NCBI GenBank assembly: GCA_037349315.1
Contig: JBAIAC010000007.1
Location: 2,976,001 to 3,040,000, forward strand
Length of the DNA stretch: 64,000 nt
Reading direction: 5' to 3'
Source: Chelydra serpentina
Lineage: Eukaryota; Chordata; Testudines; Chelydridae
Shown: in pieces, positions 47,911 to 58,812 of the stretch
Layout of the letters: every line of letters begins with the position of its first letter
How positions within the stretch are numbered: position 1 is the stretch's first letter
Made by a program: the position numbers and the translations under genes
Notes under the pieces: generated by a model
What the model was told of the DNA's origin: nothing
The model's database searches: none
The model's input: the letters and a program-made list of their open reading frames with translations, nothing else

Positions 47911-48033
47911 TAGGGGGACCTGACAGCAAATGTGGAAAATCGGGACAGGGGGTGGGGGGCAATAGGAGCCTATATAAGAAAAAGACCCCCAAATCGGGCC
48001 TGTCCCTATACAATGGGGACATCTGGTCACCCC
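47911..48033. mobile_element. hAT MITE copy 6, beside the BMP4 5' exon
   Basis: The left end is TAGGGGGACCTGACAGC. The interior shares TATATAAGAAAAAGACCCC with copy 2, and the right end is CATCTGGTCACCCC, its final TA lost in a C-tract. It lies about 360 bp beyond the 5' boundary assigned to the BMP4 leader exon, inside the CpG-rich domain. Confidence 0.9.
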
Positions 48034-49918
48034 CCCCACACACAACACCCCCACCACCCCCACCCCCAGGGCAGCCCAGCCCCGCCTCCCCCCTGCTACC
48101 CACGTTTTGCATCCTTTGCAGAAAGCTGCGCGCGTGAAGCCGGCGTGGGGCGATCGGTCTCTCCCCGTGTAGAAAAGTAACCCCCCCCCCTCCACTGAGC
48201 GCATCTTCCCCCAAGCGTTACCCCCGCGGTGCAAAATAACCCTAGCCAGGGGACCGGACACGTGGAGGGCGACCCTTGTTCCCCCCTCCCCCGCCTGCAA
48301 GAACCCTGCCAGCGGTGAGCTAGATCGAGGGGGGGGGGGGTCAGTCAAACCCTGATGGTCTGAGCAAACCCACGGGAGGATTTGCGAACCGGGCAGGGGC
48401 CTGTGTTGCTGGGATCAGAAGCTCCCACCTGCGTTTAAAAACCCGACCCAATACATCGCATCAAACCCAAGCCACGGTCAATTTCAGCCATAAAACGTGG
48501 GAGAAAACTCAACTCCGCTTCCCCTAGCGCGGAGCGCTGGGGCGCCGGGAAAGTCCTCTCCGCTCCTAGGAGCGAGGCAAACCTGCAATACCCTCCGGCC
48601 CCCGATCCTCCCCCACCCCCTGCCTTCGCGGTAGGCTCCTTCTCACCGCGACACGCGGGACACGTGTTACTTCCAGGGACTTCACATCTCGACCGCTCGA
48701 GTCATTTCCAGGCGTGTCGGGACGCTGGGAAGCACGAGTCTGTCATCGGAAAGGGCCTATTGAAAACCCCGGCGCCGGGTGGAGTCAAACCCGGGCCAGC
48801 ACCGTTCCCAGCTCAGCCATTCGCCCACCAAGGGGTCCCAGCTAGTCTACGCCAACTAGAGAGACGCCCCCACCCTGAGCCATCCGAGCCCGGGGCCAAG
48901 CCCGTCCTAGCAGCCTGGTCCCGGCCTTCTCCCTCGCCCGCGCCCCCGCGTCTGTTTCACTCGCCCTCGGGTCACTTTTGTGCAAAGGGAGCAATACAAA
49001 AAAAAAATCCTTTGGGGCGGGAAAGAGCAGCGCCGATTCCTCCAGCATCCCTGCCCAGCCACAGGGCCGCCGAAAGGAGCGATCTCCCTGGGGACTGAGC
49101 GCCCCGGGCGTCCCCGTTGGGGGCGTGGTGAGTGTTAAAAGCGAAACACGGATCTGTTAAAGTGCGGGGCTGTTTCCGTAGTAACTCCGCGATGGAAGGC
49201 AAGCAGGGAGATCCCCCGCTTTCCCCCAGGCGGGCAGGGCAGGGTCCAGTCGGTGACATGCGATTGAAACCGAAGCGCGCAGAGGAAACGCTCAGTGGGA
49301 ATGATGCGGTTTCAGACGGTCCCGCTTTGGGGCGGCTGGCTCCGGCCCTTCCCTTTGAGCCTAGGATTGTACCTGGAGAACGTGTTACCTGCCGAGGAGG
49401 GGAAAAGGCTCCCCCTGGTCTGTCTAAGGCAGCGGAACCAGGCGGCCCTGCAAATCCTCTGGTCCAAGCACGCTGCTGTGTGTCCGAGCTGGGCTTACGC
49501 GATCAGACCCAAGCGGAGTGGACTCAAGCCGCGCAAAGGGAGATTTTCCACTCCGCTTTCTCGCGGCGCGTGTTTTTCACTCCCTCTCCCCGCCCGCCTC
49601 CCGCCAGTCCCTTCCCCGCACCGGGAGACGCCTCAGAAATCCTGCTGGGTTTAGCCAAGCGCCCGGCACCCTCGGTGGGACCAGGGGTGACCTGCGCTCG
49701 CCTGGGGAGCAGCAAAGCATGTCCCGGGGGGTTCTGATTACCCCAAGGGATACGCGGGGCGGGGCGGGGGGCGCACAATGATGGGTCTAACGATGATATT
49801 GGACACCCTCAGGACACTGCCCTTGAAAAGGAAGCTGGGGGGTCGCCTATCCCTGCACTAGAGGAGGCAGAGTTTGGGAATGAGCAGCCGCCGGGGGGAT
49901 GGTTAAAGATCTGGTCTG

Positions 49919-50094
49919 AGGGGGGATAGCTCAGTGGTTTGAGCATTGGCCTGCTAAACCCAGGGTTGTGAGTTCAATCCTTGAGGGGGATCTGGGGCAA
50001 ACATTGGGGATTGGTCCTGCTTTGAGCAGGGGGTTGGACTAGATGACCTCCTAAGGTCCCTGCCAACTCTGATATTCTATGATTCTATGATTCT
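49919..50094 (+). mobile_element. tRNA-derived turtle SINE, second copy
   Basis: The A box TAGCTCAGTGG is at 49927-49937 and the B box GAGTTCAATCC at 49970-49980. The CR1-type tail ends with ATTCTATGATTCTATGATTC. It lacks a short body segment present in the 3858 copy and is in the opposite orientation. It lies about 2.4 kb upstream of the BMP4 5' exon. Confidence 0.92.
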
Positions 50095-51639
50095 CTCTCC
50101 CCACCAGATGGGGAAAGAGACCTGATTGCCCAGAGTCCAGAGTCAGGTATGGGGGGGGAGCAACGCCCTGGGGGTAACAGGGCAGGCGGTGCTGCCCCGA
50201 TCTCTTACCGCACTAGCATGATCCTTGGCACACTGGGACAGAGGGTGTGGAAACCAGGGGGGCGCACACCGCAATCTGGGAAGGTACTAAATGCTAATCC
50301 CAGCCCCGAGGGGACACCGCAGTCAGCTGCCAGCCAGCAGCACCCTCGGCCCTTGCTAAAGCCACTTTGCCTGGGTATTCACCAGAGTCAGTGTCCTCTC
50401 TCCCCCTCTTCTCTACCTTCCCCTCCCCCCCCCCCACTTCGCCTTCCCCTCCACAGACCAGGCCAACCCACACCAGCCAGTTCACTGGGCTACTGCAAGG
50501 GAGTCCTGGGAACGCCCATCAGCCACCTGTGAGGATGTCACTCACTCCCTGCAGGGCCATGCTGGACTAGCGGACCATGTGCAATGGCAATCCAAAGCAT
50601 GCCCAGAATACCTGCCTCTGATTGGTGTACGCTTGAGACACGCTTGAGATACAGACTACCCTGAGCACAGTAACCACCCCAATTGATTGCTGGAAGAGGG
50701 ATGGCCCCGCCCCTCCGAGTTCAACCCCAGAGCCAAACTTTCCTGAAGAGTGGGTGGCTGGGATCTGGGGCAGACATGCCAAACCTGCGGGAAAAAACTC
50801 AGAAATTGGGCTTGGTTGGCTTGAGAGTTGCTTGTCGGCTAGTTTTTGGCTTGTAGCTTGTTTAGCTTGTTGCTTCTTTTCTTTGATCAGCTCCCGGCAA
50901 GCAGGGGCAAGGTGGGGAGAGAGTCAGGGGCGCACAGCGGGCCCACCCCAGTCCCAGACTGCATGCCGGGGGGATCTAGTCACAGAGCGTTGGGGTTCTT
51001 AGGGATTGGCTTGGTTTGGCCTTGTTTTGAAATGGGATTTGCTTGATGTTTGGCTTATTGTGAAAGCCAGGGTGCTTGTTTACTGTGTGAAAGCTGGCAA
51101 CTGTGATCTGGGGGGGGTGGGGGGTGGCTCACCACAGACATAGGCCAGCTGCACCATTCAAGATCCAGACTTCCCCAGACTTCAAGGCAGTTCACATATG
51201 AGATTTGGGGTCAGACCCAGCTGTACTTGAAACAGGGCTTCACCTCCAGTCATCTTGAAGGTAGTGACCCCCCCAGTAGGAGCAGGTGATGGACAGTACA
51301 GCTTTCAAAAGGCAGGTCTACACTGATGGGGGGGGTGTAGAATACAGACATGCACCCCCAGCTTGCGAGGGTATGAACAGCAACCTGAACCTTAGGGTAT
51401 GTACCCTACCCAGCTCTCTACTCACCCAAGCAGGGCCTCCCATGTCTACACTGGGCCATAAGTGTTGCCCAGGCACAAGTCTCCCTTAGTGAAGGGACTT
51501 CCACATACCGAGAGAAAAAGGAGACTGGACAGCAACATCGGAAACAAAGGAAACGCCCCCAACTCCGTTCTTTCAGACGTTGTCCCCTTATCATAATTCA
51601 GCGATATCACCTGGCTTTGTGTTGAGGAACATGCGCTAA

Positions 51640-51755
51640 TAGGGTAACCAGACAGCAAGTGTGAACAATCGGGATGGGGGTGGGGGGCGCCTATATAAGA
51701 CAGAGTCCGAAATATCGGGACTGTCCCTGTAGAATCAGGACTTCTGGTCACCCTA
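51640..51755. mobile_element. hAT MITE (TAGGGTGACCAG family), copy 7
   Basis: The termini are TAGGGTAACCAGACAGC and TTCTGGTCACCCTA. The flanking 8-mers TGCGCTAA and TGCGCTAT (51632-51639 and 51756-51763) match at seven of eight bases. Confidence 0.9.
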
Positions 51756-51759
51756 TGCG

Positions 51760-53380
51760 CTATCCGGTTCTATCCAAAGGTTTAAAGCCGAAAGAGACAG
51801 AGATATAGCCAGAGAAGTGGCCATGGATGATTTCATCTCAAGGTTCTTTCGTCCTGTTACTTTCAGTTAGCCCCGAAACGGACTCCAGTGTCGTTGTACT
51901 GCTCTCTTGTATTGCAGACGTTGCTTGGCACAGTTTCATTCAGCCTTTTCACACATCAATACCTAGCATTGAAGGCCGTGGGAAATTTGCTGCATAGAGG
52001 TCCAGGACCTGAACCTACGGTTTCAGCCACCTAGAAGGACTTTGACTTTCAATGCTACAGAACCACCTAGAGTTAATAAGATAACACAACCTAGAACAAA
52101 CTCAGACATGGCAACTGTAAATCAACACATCCAAGAAACCACCATGTCATTGTGCCCAAAGTATTTATGGAGTCTGAGCTGAGGATGTGATGTTACATGG
52201 CATTGCTGTAGTAATACTACAGAACTAGGATAACATTGCTTTTTTATTTTATTTTTTATTATTATTTATTCAATTTTCTTTAGCTCATTCTTGGCCCACA
52301 CATTACAAATGTCTACTGTTATCACTGAAAGTACGTGTGTAGACAAAGGGCAGTGCTTACATTGAAATACCCCTGCTTTATTCCTATACCAGTATATATT
52401 GAAAAGAAACATCTTTTTAGCAAAGTATTTGATCTCAGAACTCATCAAAGCTGGTAAAATATCACCCTAACCATTTCAAATGTGTCATACTGTACATTAC
52501 ACATAGCAGGGGGAAACCATTTGAAAAGTAACTACTGTGCATCTCATTAAAGTTAACTAACATTTTCATTGAAAATGTTCCAGTCTATAAACAAAGGCTA
52601 TTCGAGTGCCTATATAATTCTGCTTTTAAAACAGTGCTCTGGATTTGTAAAAGAAACTGACTCTCAACTTCTGTGGTATAAGCAAACAAATCTACAATGA
52701 ATTAATTTTTTCCCGCTTGTCCAAATATCCGAGTCAGATTTTATATAACTAACACACAACATCCACGTTTCGTGAAAACGTTTGTCAGTGTAAGCAATTT
52801 AATCACTTTACATAGCGCCTAGTATCTTTCGCTAGTGAACTGGCCTTTTAAAGTGAAATACAAAGCATTTCACTTATGCCACTCAGATAAACCATGCATC
52901 TGTAAGGGGACAGTCGGGGACAGAAATCCAGTAGAGGCTGGTGTGGTTTAGGTTCTTGTCTCTGAAATTTGAGGAAGTCAGGGGGTGTTTCAGTGGCTTA
53001 TTGGTTATTAAAAAGAGTTAGTCATGGAGGAAAACTGTGCTGTTTAACTTAGCATTTATTCCCTAAGATGTAAATACATAAGTCCCAAACCACAACAGAA
53101 ATAACCATTGATGGAAATAGTGTACCATTTACTTAGGGGACTGAAATATATTCCTACAGAGATTGTATTTCCTTACACCCATGGAGGCAAATTCACCCCT
53201 GCTGTAGTGCCTACTGAAGGCAATGGGTTACACAAGGGATGAATCTGGCCCAGGCTTCCTATGGAGCCAAGTGTGATATACGGTCAGACCGAAACAGTGA
53301 ATGTCAAAATGCAGCTAAAAATAAAAGTTAGGAAGGTCAGGAAAGCAAACATTGCTTAATTCAGAGTCACAGCTACCTTG
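51760..53380. other. Repeat-poor intergenic stretch upstream of BMP4
   Basis: About 1.6 kb of AT-rich DNA with no LINE, SINE, MITE or LTR that I can recognise, in a window where most 1.6-kb blocks have one. No coding frame is seen. It lies 4-6 kb upstream of the BMP4 leader exon and could hold regulatory sequence, though this is inference only. Confidence 0.4.
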
Positions 53381-53386
53381 TGTACT

Positions 53387-53665
53387 TTAATGATCCACCA
53401 AATCTAAAATAGGAGCTGCTTCATCTAGGTCATACAAATTGCACACAGACTTCAGAGGGGTTCGAGTCTCGCATATTTGAATGAGGTTCCTGTCTGGAAT
53501 TTCAGCCTTAATTGTGCTGGAGATTCTGCAGACAGTATTTTCCTCTCTGACCTCAATGAACTGCCTTCGGAGGGACACCTGCACGTGGGCGCACTGTACA
53601 GCAAGACTGATGGCCTTGTTCAGAGCGGAGCACGGACAGACTGAGCTCTCTAGGGTTGCACTCTG
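53387..53665 (-). CDS. Candidate unrecognised terminal coding exon
   Basis: On the minus strand a good acceptor (CCCTTTGGCGTTTGCAG) is followed by an open frame of about 92 codons, beginning SATLESSVCP in phase 0 and ending PILDLVDH-stop. The residues look protein-like (NKAISLAVQCAHVQVSLRRQ, STIKAEIPDRNLIQICETR), with a pattern faintly like Alba-type folds, but I do not recognise the family. No repeat is apparent and GC content is moderate. I could not find convincing partner exons upstream in this window. It may be the last exon of a gene whose other exons lie at higher coordinates, a decayed gene, or chance. Confidence 0.3.
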   Translation of the reverse strand, partial: QSATLESSVCPCSALNKAISLAVQCAHVQVSLRRQFIEVREENTVCRISSTIKAEIPDRNLIQICETRTPLKSVCNLYDLDEAAPILDLVDH

Positions 53666-54225
53666 CAAACGCCAAAGGGAAGAGAGACGAATTCCCACCA
53701 ATACACACCCCGACCCTGGAAAAATGCGCTGCCTGACAATACTGAGCTCCCCAGTGATTGACTATGGACTGAGATTCGGTGCGATGCTGCATGCTGCCAA
53801 CGATTTCATCGCTGCCCGTAGAGGCCACCCGTTGAGGACCTTTGTCTACTCTCTTTTTTCAATCTGTAGAAGAATCCAAAAGAAAAAAATGCTCCTTTGC
53901 CCTCGTGATCATGGATTTGCACAGGACTCCTTTCTGATAAAATCCCAGCCCTTAGTACTTGTGTGGTTTTTAGCCATAACTGGCCCGATTTGACATCAGT
54001 TGGAAGATGCCTCTGGACTCAGGCAGAAAGACCTTCCCAAACCAGTTCTGGCATCCCTAGTTATTTTTAGAGCACGCAGCTGCACCTTTTGGGCTCTGAA
54101 GTTTGCAAACAATCTACCTTGTGCAAAACTTGTCCCACCAGATTTGTGCCTGAGCAGAAACAAGCTTAAAAATCAAAGAAAATAAACTCACATGTGACAG
54201 ATGTTTTAAGGGCCTATGTTAGACG

Positions 54226-54559
54226 CACAGGCGCTGACTTTTGTTTTTGCGGGTGGGTGCTCCTCTCTGCCCCCCTCCCCTTATGCAAGTGGCGGGTGGG
54301 GCCTCGGGGCAGAGCCTCCAGGGGAAGAAGCCAAGCGGGGGCAGGGCCTCAGGATGAAGGGGCAGGCGGGGCTTTGGGAGGAGGAAGGCCAAACAGGGGA
54401 GGGGCCTCAGCGGCAGACCACAGGCAAGCAGAGAGCATGGCCACGGTCCGGGCACTGGGGCCCGCAAAAGATTACTCTGGCCTTGCAAATGCCGAGCACC
54501 CCCTATTTTTTTTCAGTGCGTGCTCAAACCCCAGAGCACCCCTGGAGTCGGTGTCTATG
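54226..54559. mobile_element. hAT-like MITE (AGGCGCTGACT family)
   Basis: It is 334 bp, with start CACAGGCGCTGACT and end AGTCGGTGTCTATG, imperfect inverted repeats of a TAGGCGCCGACT-type terminus. Flanking 8-mers GTTAGACG and GTTAGAGG match at seven of eight bases (54218-54225 and 54560-54567). The purine-rich GC interior contains a 169-codon open frame that is not a gene. Confidence 0.8.
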
Positions 54560-56199
54560 GTTAGAGGGACAGATGCCCATAGTGTACCAAGGTGGAATCT
54601 TTCTCTTTTTCTTTGTAACTGGATACGCTTGTCAATTAAAACAAAAGGAACTGAAAGAACAACTCCCGTGAGCTGCATACTTTCCTTCCAAAGTAGCTCA
54701 TAATTAGAGACGACACTACAATAAGCAAGAGCAAGTGTACATGCTTGAATGGCAAGTGCAATATATTGAACAACTCACTGATTTATTCAATATTCTTCTA
54801 AAGCTGGCATATCTCACAAGTGCGGGGTGTGACAAATTTAAAAAGAAACTCGGGCTTTTGCTGATATACACAAGGGACCTGATTCGGAGCCTACTTTGGT
54901 TTTATAGTAAAATAACTCTTTTGGCGCCAGTGGAGTAACTTCTGATTTACACCAGTGTGACTGAGAGCAGAACCAGGCCCAAGATTGCTATATTTTTACA
55001 AATATGATTGATATATAAAACCATCACACTGGTCCTGCAACCAGGAGAACGATATACAGAAATAGAACTTTTGGTAGTCAGACACATTGTGATTGAAACA
55101 GCAGGTTGGTTGGTTGGTTTTCTTGGATTTCGTTGAATTTTTTGTTTTTGGAAAATACCTGTTCAGAAGTTGGATTGTAAAATGTCTGCCCCTAAAGATG
55201 TTTCCCTCAGTTGGCTGAGCACATTTAGCAGTTTTTAGTGCCATAGGAGCTACATTTCACTAAAAAATAGCTGTGTAGATTGCACGGTTGTTCCCCCTCC
55301 CCCTGCTTCCCAGGCTTCAGCGCCCGAGCTCCAGCGTGGTTGTGGAAGTCGAATTGGCCTGGGAGGTTCTCTCCTGCGTGCTGTAGACGTACTCATAGTG
55401 CTACTGTAATACAAGTACTAACATAAAGCTAGTCATTTCTCAAGGCCTGATATTAAAATTCCCCTGAACTCTGTTACAAACATCTTTTTAAATCATCCGT
55501 CATAACATCATCTACACACCTTGCTTGGTTTCCTTGGGCAGTGGTACAGGAAGACCACGCACTGCTCCCATGCAGTTTCTTAAGTGAAATTTCACTTTTA
55601 AACGCACATCCACACTCTATTAATCCCCACTCAATCAAACCACAACTCTGACAGCTAATGAGTAGCTCCAGAAGATGAAGACCCCAGTCCTCATGTTCTG
55701 AAATAGTAGCTGGCACTAATAAAGAATGTTTTTCTTTTAACATATGCCACAAGACTTTATGGCTTTCTAAGATAAGTAAATTCATGTTGGATCCATTGAG
55801 TCATGGGTCCTTTTTAAGAATACCACAAACTTTTGGCAGCATCTTTAAAATCCCACTTTACTATGCCTCTCGCAATGATATGTGGCTTTGTCTCAATTCC
55901 GCTATGACACAGATATTTATATGCTTTACTTTTCCTTACTGTCTAGGCACTGGTGCCAAATTTACCACGTCATACTACCTTGGAGCACCACTAGGGTGCT
56001 GACATCTGTCTTTGTCCTTTAATTGTGTCTTGAGATCTGTTATCACCAAAAGCATTAATGATTTCAAACATTAGAGCAAAACTGAAATAAGCACAACTGG
56101 GTGGCTACTGGAAAAATAGTTCTAGGAACAGCTGTTTGACTTTTTAGACTGTGTTCACACCCCTTTGGTTTGCGTTCCATTAATCTTCTAGTGAATAAG

Positions 56200-56460
56200 C
56201 TTACTAGCAGAAATGTTTGCAGCTCGTGGGAAATAGTTGCAAAAGTGGAATTTTGCATTAACGTGAATATTCACACTGATTACCACGTTCCAATCAGGGA
56301 ACAGAAACAGCCCATGTGGCCTCCGTGGCCAATCAAAACAAATCAGCCGGCTTTGTTTAAATCAGACATTTGCAATGAACTGCTGGGTTAAGGACAATCC
56401 ACAGACTGAGAATTATTGACAGAAATTATTCACTGAATCATTCTGAATGATGAAAAGCTA
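56200..56460. repeat. Interspersed repeat, unclassified (copy 2)
   Basis: It is the inverted counterpart of 2940-3300: TCCAATCAGGGAACAGAAA, CATGTGGCCTCCGTGGCC and GGACAATCCACAGACTG align with the reverse of the other copy. No coding potential is seen. Confidence 0.55.
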
Positions 56461-56586
56461 CAGTCTTCCCACAAACAATTCACAAAAAGAGACGACATGA
56501 ATCAAATGTATTGTATTCACCTGCCTCTGGAGACAAGCGATCTAGGCACCAATAGTTTGCAGAAAAGCCTCTAGTAAAAACTCCAC

Positions 56587-57600
56587 TGGGGGCCCGTCAT
56601 GGGGCTTAACCCCCATCACCTGCAAGGCAAAGGAAAGAACCCCAGTGAGTCATGCTCCACATCTGGGGAGTGATTGACTAATTGCCTCCTGGCCTGAGGG
56701 GGCAGGGCTGGGCCTTATAACTAGACCGAGGGAGCTCAGTTGTGGGGACACTGCAGAGGACACAGGTCTCGCTGGTGGTGAGAAGCCTGGGAGAGGGTTT
56801 AACAGAGAGGTAACAACTGAGGCGGAACATGACAGGAGCAGGTTAGGCTCCTGCGGGGGAAGCCCTGAGGTACAGCCAACAAGGGAACTATGGGGCTGAA
56901 GGGCTCTTAGTTTGGAAATTTGTTTGGACTTGGTCGTGCTACCCTGGAAAGGTTTAGATTTTTATATGACTTCTCCAGAGGGCCAAGCCTCAGAACACCC
57001 AGAGGGGGAATTGGGAGAAGACACAGGCTGACAAAGGTCATTGCAAGGCTGAGGGGGAGCCCAGTAGTGGGTCCCTGTAGACTGCTGTGACCAGAAATGA
57101 GGAGCTTCCCGTGAGGTGAGGATGTGCTAACCCATGGCCTTTCTGCATCTTCTGGTGCCTAAGCAGGGCCGCCCCGAGGATTCAGGGGGCCTGGGGCAAA
57201 GCAATTTTGGGAGTCCTTTAATTAATTAAGCGCCTTTTTAATTTTTACTCACCCGTCCGTGCTCCGAGTCTTCTGCGGCGCGTCCTTCACTCGCTCTGGG
57301 TGTGTTCGGCGGCACTGAACGACCCGCTGCCGAAGTGCTGCCGAAGACCCTGAGCACCACCCTGTCCGTAAAAGCGCCAGGTGAGTAAAATCTATATTCT
57401 TGTGGGGGTCCCTGCGTGGCCTGGGGCAAATTGCCCCATTTGCCCCCCCCCCCCCCTCTGGGCGGCCCTGTGCCTAAGTACCTGGTCCAAATTCTGAGAG
57501 CCATACTGGTGGGTTATCTGTGCTGTTGGGATTAGTCACATTGGCGTGAGACCACGGGGCTACTCACACCAGTAAGGGATGTGGGGCTTGGCCCAATCAT
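56587..57600 (+). mobile_element. Probable LTR-like element hosting a hAT MITE
   Basis: It contains GTCATGGGGCTTAACCCCC, a TATA-like CCTTATAACTAG near 56714 followed by GGGAGCTCAGTTGTGGGGAC, and a downstream purine-rich stretch. This resembles the layout of the LTR at 34999 (GGCATGCTCC, TATAAAAGCC, GCTCAGTCAGGGC). Neither canonical TG...CA ends nor a target duplication could be fixed. The hAT MITE at 57164-57470 is nested in it. Confidence 0.5.
57164..57470. mobile_element. hAT MITE (CAGGGCCGCCC family)
   Basis: It is 307 bp with terminal inverted repeats CAGGGCCGCCC and GGGCGGCCCTG. A perfect 8-bp duplication TGCCTAAG lies at 57156-57163 and 57471-57478. Subterminal GGGGCCTGGGGCAAAG and GGCCTGGGGCAAATTGCCCC are also partly repeated. 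Its termini resemble those at 10020 and 17536. Confidence 0.94.
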
Positions 57601-57769
57601 TCTACAGGATCCAAAAGAGTTAATTTGCCCAAAAAAGACTTGGGAATAAGGGTCCATTGCACTGAGTGTCGCTGTGAGACGTGCTGTAAGAGAAGAGTTG
57701 CTTTGCTCTGTAGGTAGGTATGTAAAGAGGCTTCTGTAGGGAAGGTTAGTTAGTGGATAAGATACTAGA

Positions 57770-58015
57770 ATGGACCCCAGTAGATGTGGGTTCCTGGTTT
57801 TGCCCCAGGCTTTTCGTGTGACCTTGATCAGTCATTTAATCTCTCTGGTCTCAATTCCCCAGCTGTAACATGGACATAATAATCCTTCCTTGGTCTGTTT
57901 AGGTTATAAACTCTTTTGGAGCGGGACCATCTCTTACCATGTATGCACCTCCCCCGGCGCAAGGAGGCCCTGATCTAGGTCAGGACTGTCAGGAGCTACT
58001 GTAATACAAAATAAT
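57770..58015. repeat. Ancient MIR-like repeat
   Basis: It contains GTGGGTTCCTGGTTTTGCC, TCTGGTCTCAATTCCCCAGC and ATAAACTCTTTTGGAGCGGG, ending ACTGTAATACAAAATAATAC. A further piece lies at 58690-58785. Confidence 0.6.
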
Positions 58016-58812
58016 ACATAACAAAGGAGGCGCTTCCTCAAGACAACTCACCTTAATTGCAGTCAATGGGCAAAGCTCCCACTGACTTCAATGAAAGTAG
58101 GGTTGGACCCTACATGTATATATCCCTGCTGTAGGGGCTACAACACAGCACAGCCCTGTTGCCTTGTACTCCTGCCCTGAGGAAGCAGCTGAAATAACTC
58201 AGTCTTTTCTGCTGCGCCTTTGAGCAGGATCAAATTTAGTGTATCTTTCTAACTATTTATTATATCTAGAAGGTCAAATGTTCTCTAGATGCTAGTGCTC
58301 ACCCCTATACTAAGTTATCTTCGCTGTAGGGGATATTGAACTCCCAGAAGTAGGACCACAAACACCTGAATCTTGCGCTAGCAAGCAATCCAAATATGTG
58401 TGTGCCATTTTTGCAAATTTGGACACAGATGTCTTCACCAATTAGTCACCTACAAATCTAGGTAGACACATGACTCCACTTTCTGTTGGTAGCGGGGATC
58501 CTTGATACCATCGTTTCTCTACTTTGAATATAATTACCCATTTAGCTGCTGTCAGGTACAGAATGTGGTATCAATATTTCAAAATATTTCTTTAGCTATA
58601 ATCGGGGGGTGGAGGGGAGAGATTAAAAAGTGATGGGTTTCAGTGATGTGTTAAAAGTGATGGGATCCCTGAAGAGAAAGGATGGTCTTACAGTTAAAGG
58701 AACCTGACTGACTTTCAGGAGACCTAGGTTCATCTCATCCTAGCTTTGCCACAGGCTCTCTGTGTGATCCTGGGTGAGTCAGCAGGAACCTGATTCAGCA
58801 ACATGTTAAGCA

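Larger units (their letters stand above)
42276..49800. promoter_or_regulatory. GC/CpG-rich domain around BMP4
   Basis: This stretch of about 7.5 kb is strikingly GC- and CpG-rich compared with its flanks, and it covers the BMP4 gene, its presumed promoter (upstream of 47.55 kb) and about 2 kb beyond its 3' end. It contains many runs of 10-19 G or C (42852-42870, 45712-45727, 45799-45817, 47187-47203). Developmental regulators commonly sit in long CpG islands marked by Polycomb. The exact transcription start and promoter elements cannot be fixed from the sequence. The long open frames here (602 codons at 42276-44084, for example) are composition artefacts. Confidence 0.7.

Noticed and set aside
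49132..49737. 201-codon frame upstream of BMP4
   Set aside because: The GC-rich composition opens several overlapping frames here. No motif or splice context supports it.
53553..53828. 91-codon frame overlapping the 53387 candidate exon
   Set aside because: It reads across the splice acceptor in another frame, has weaker protein character and no supporting signals.
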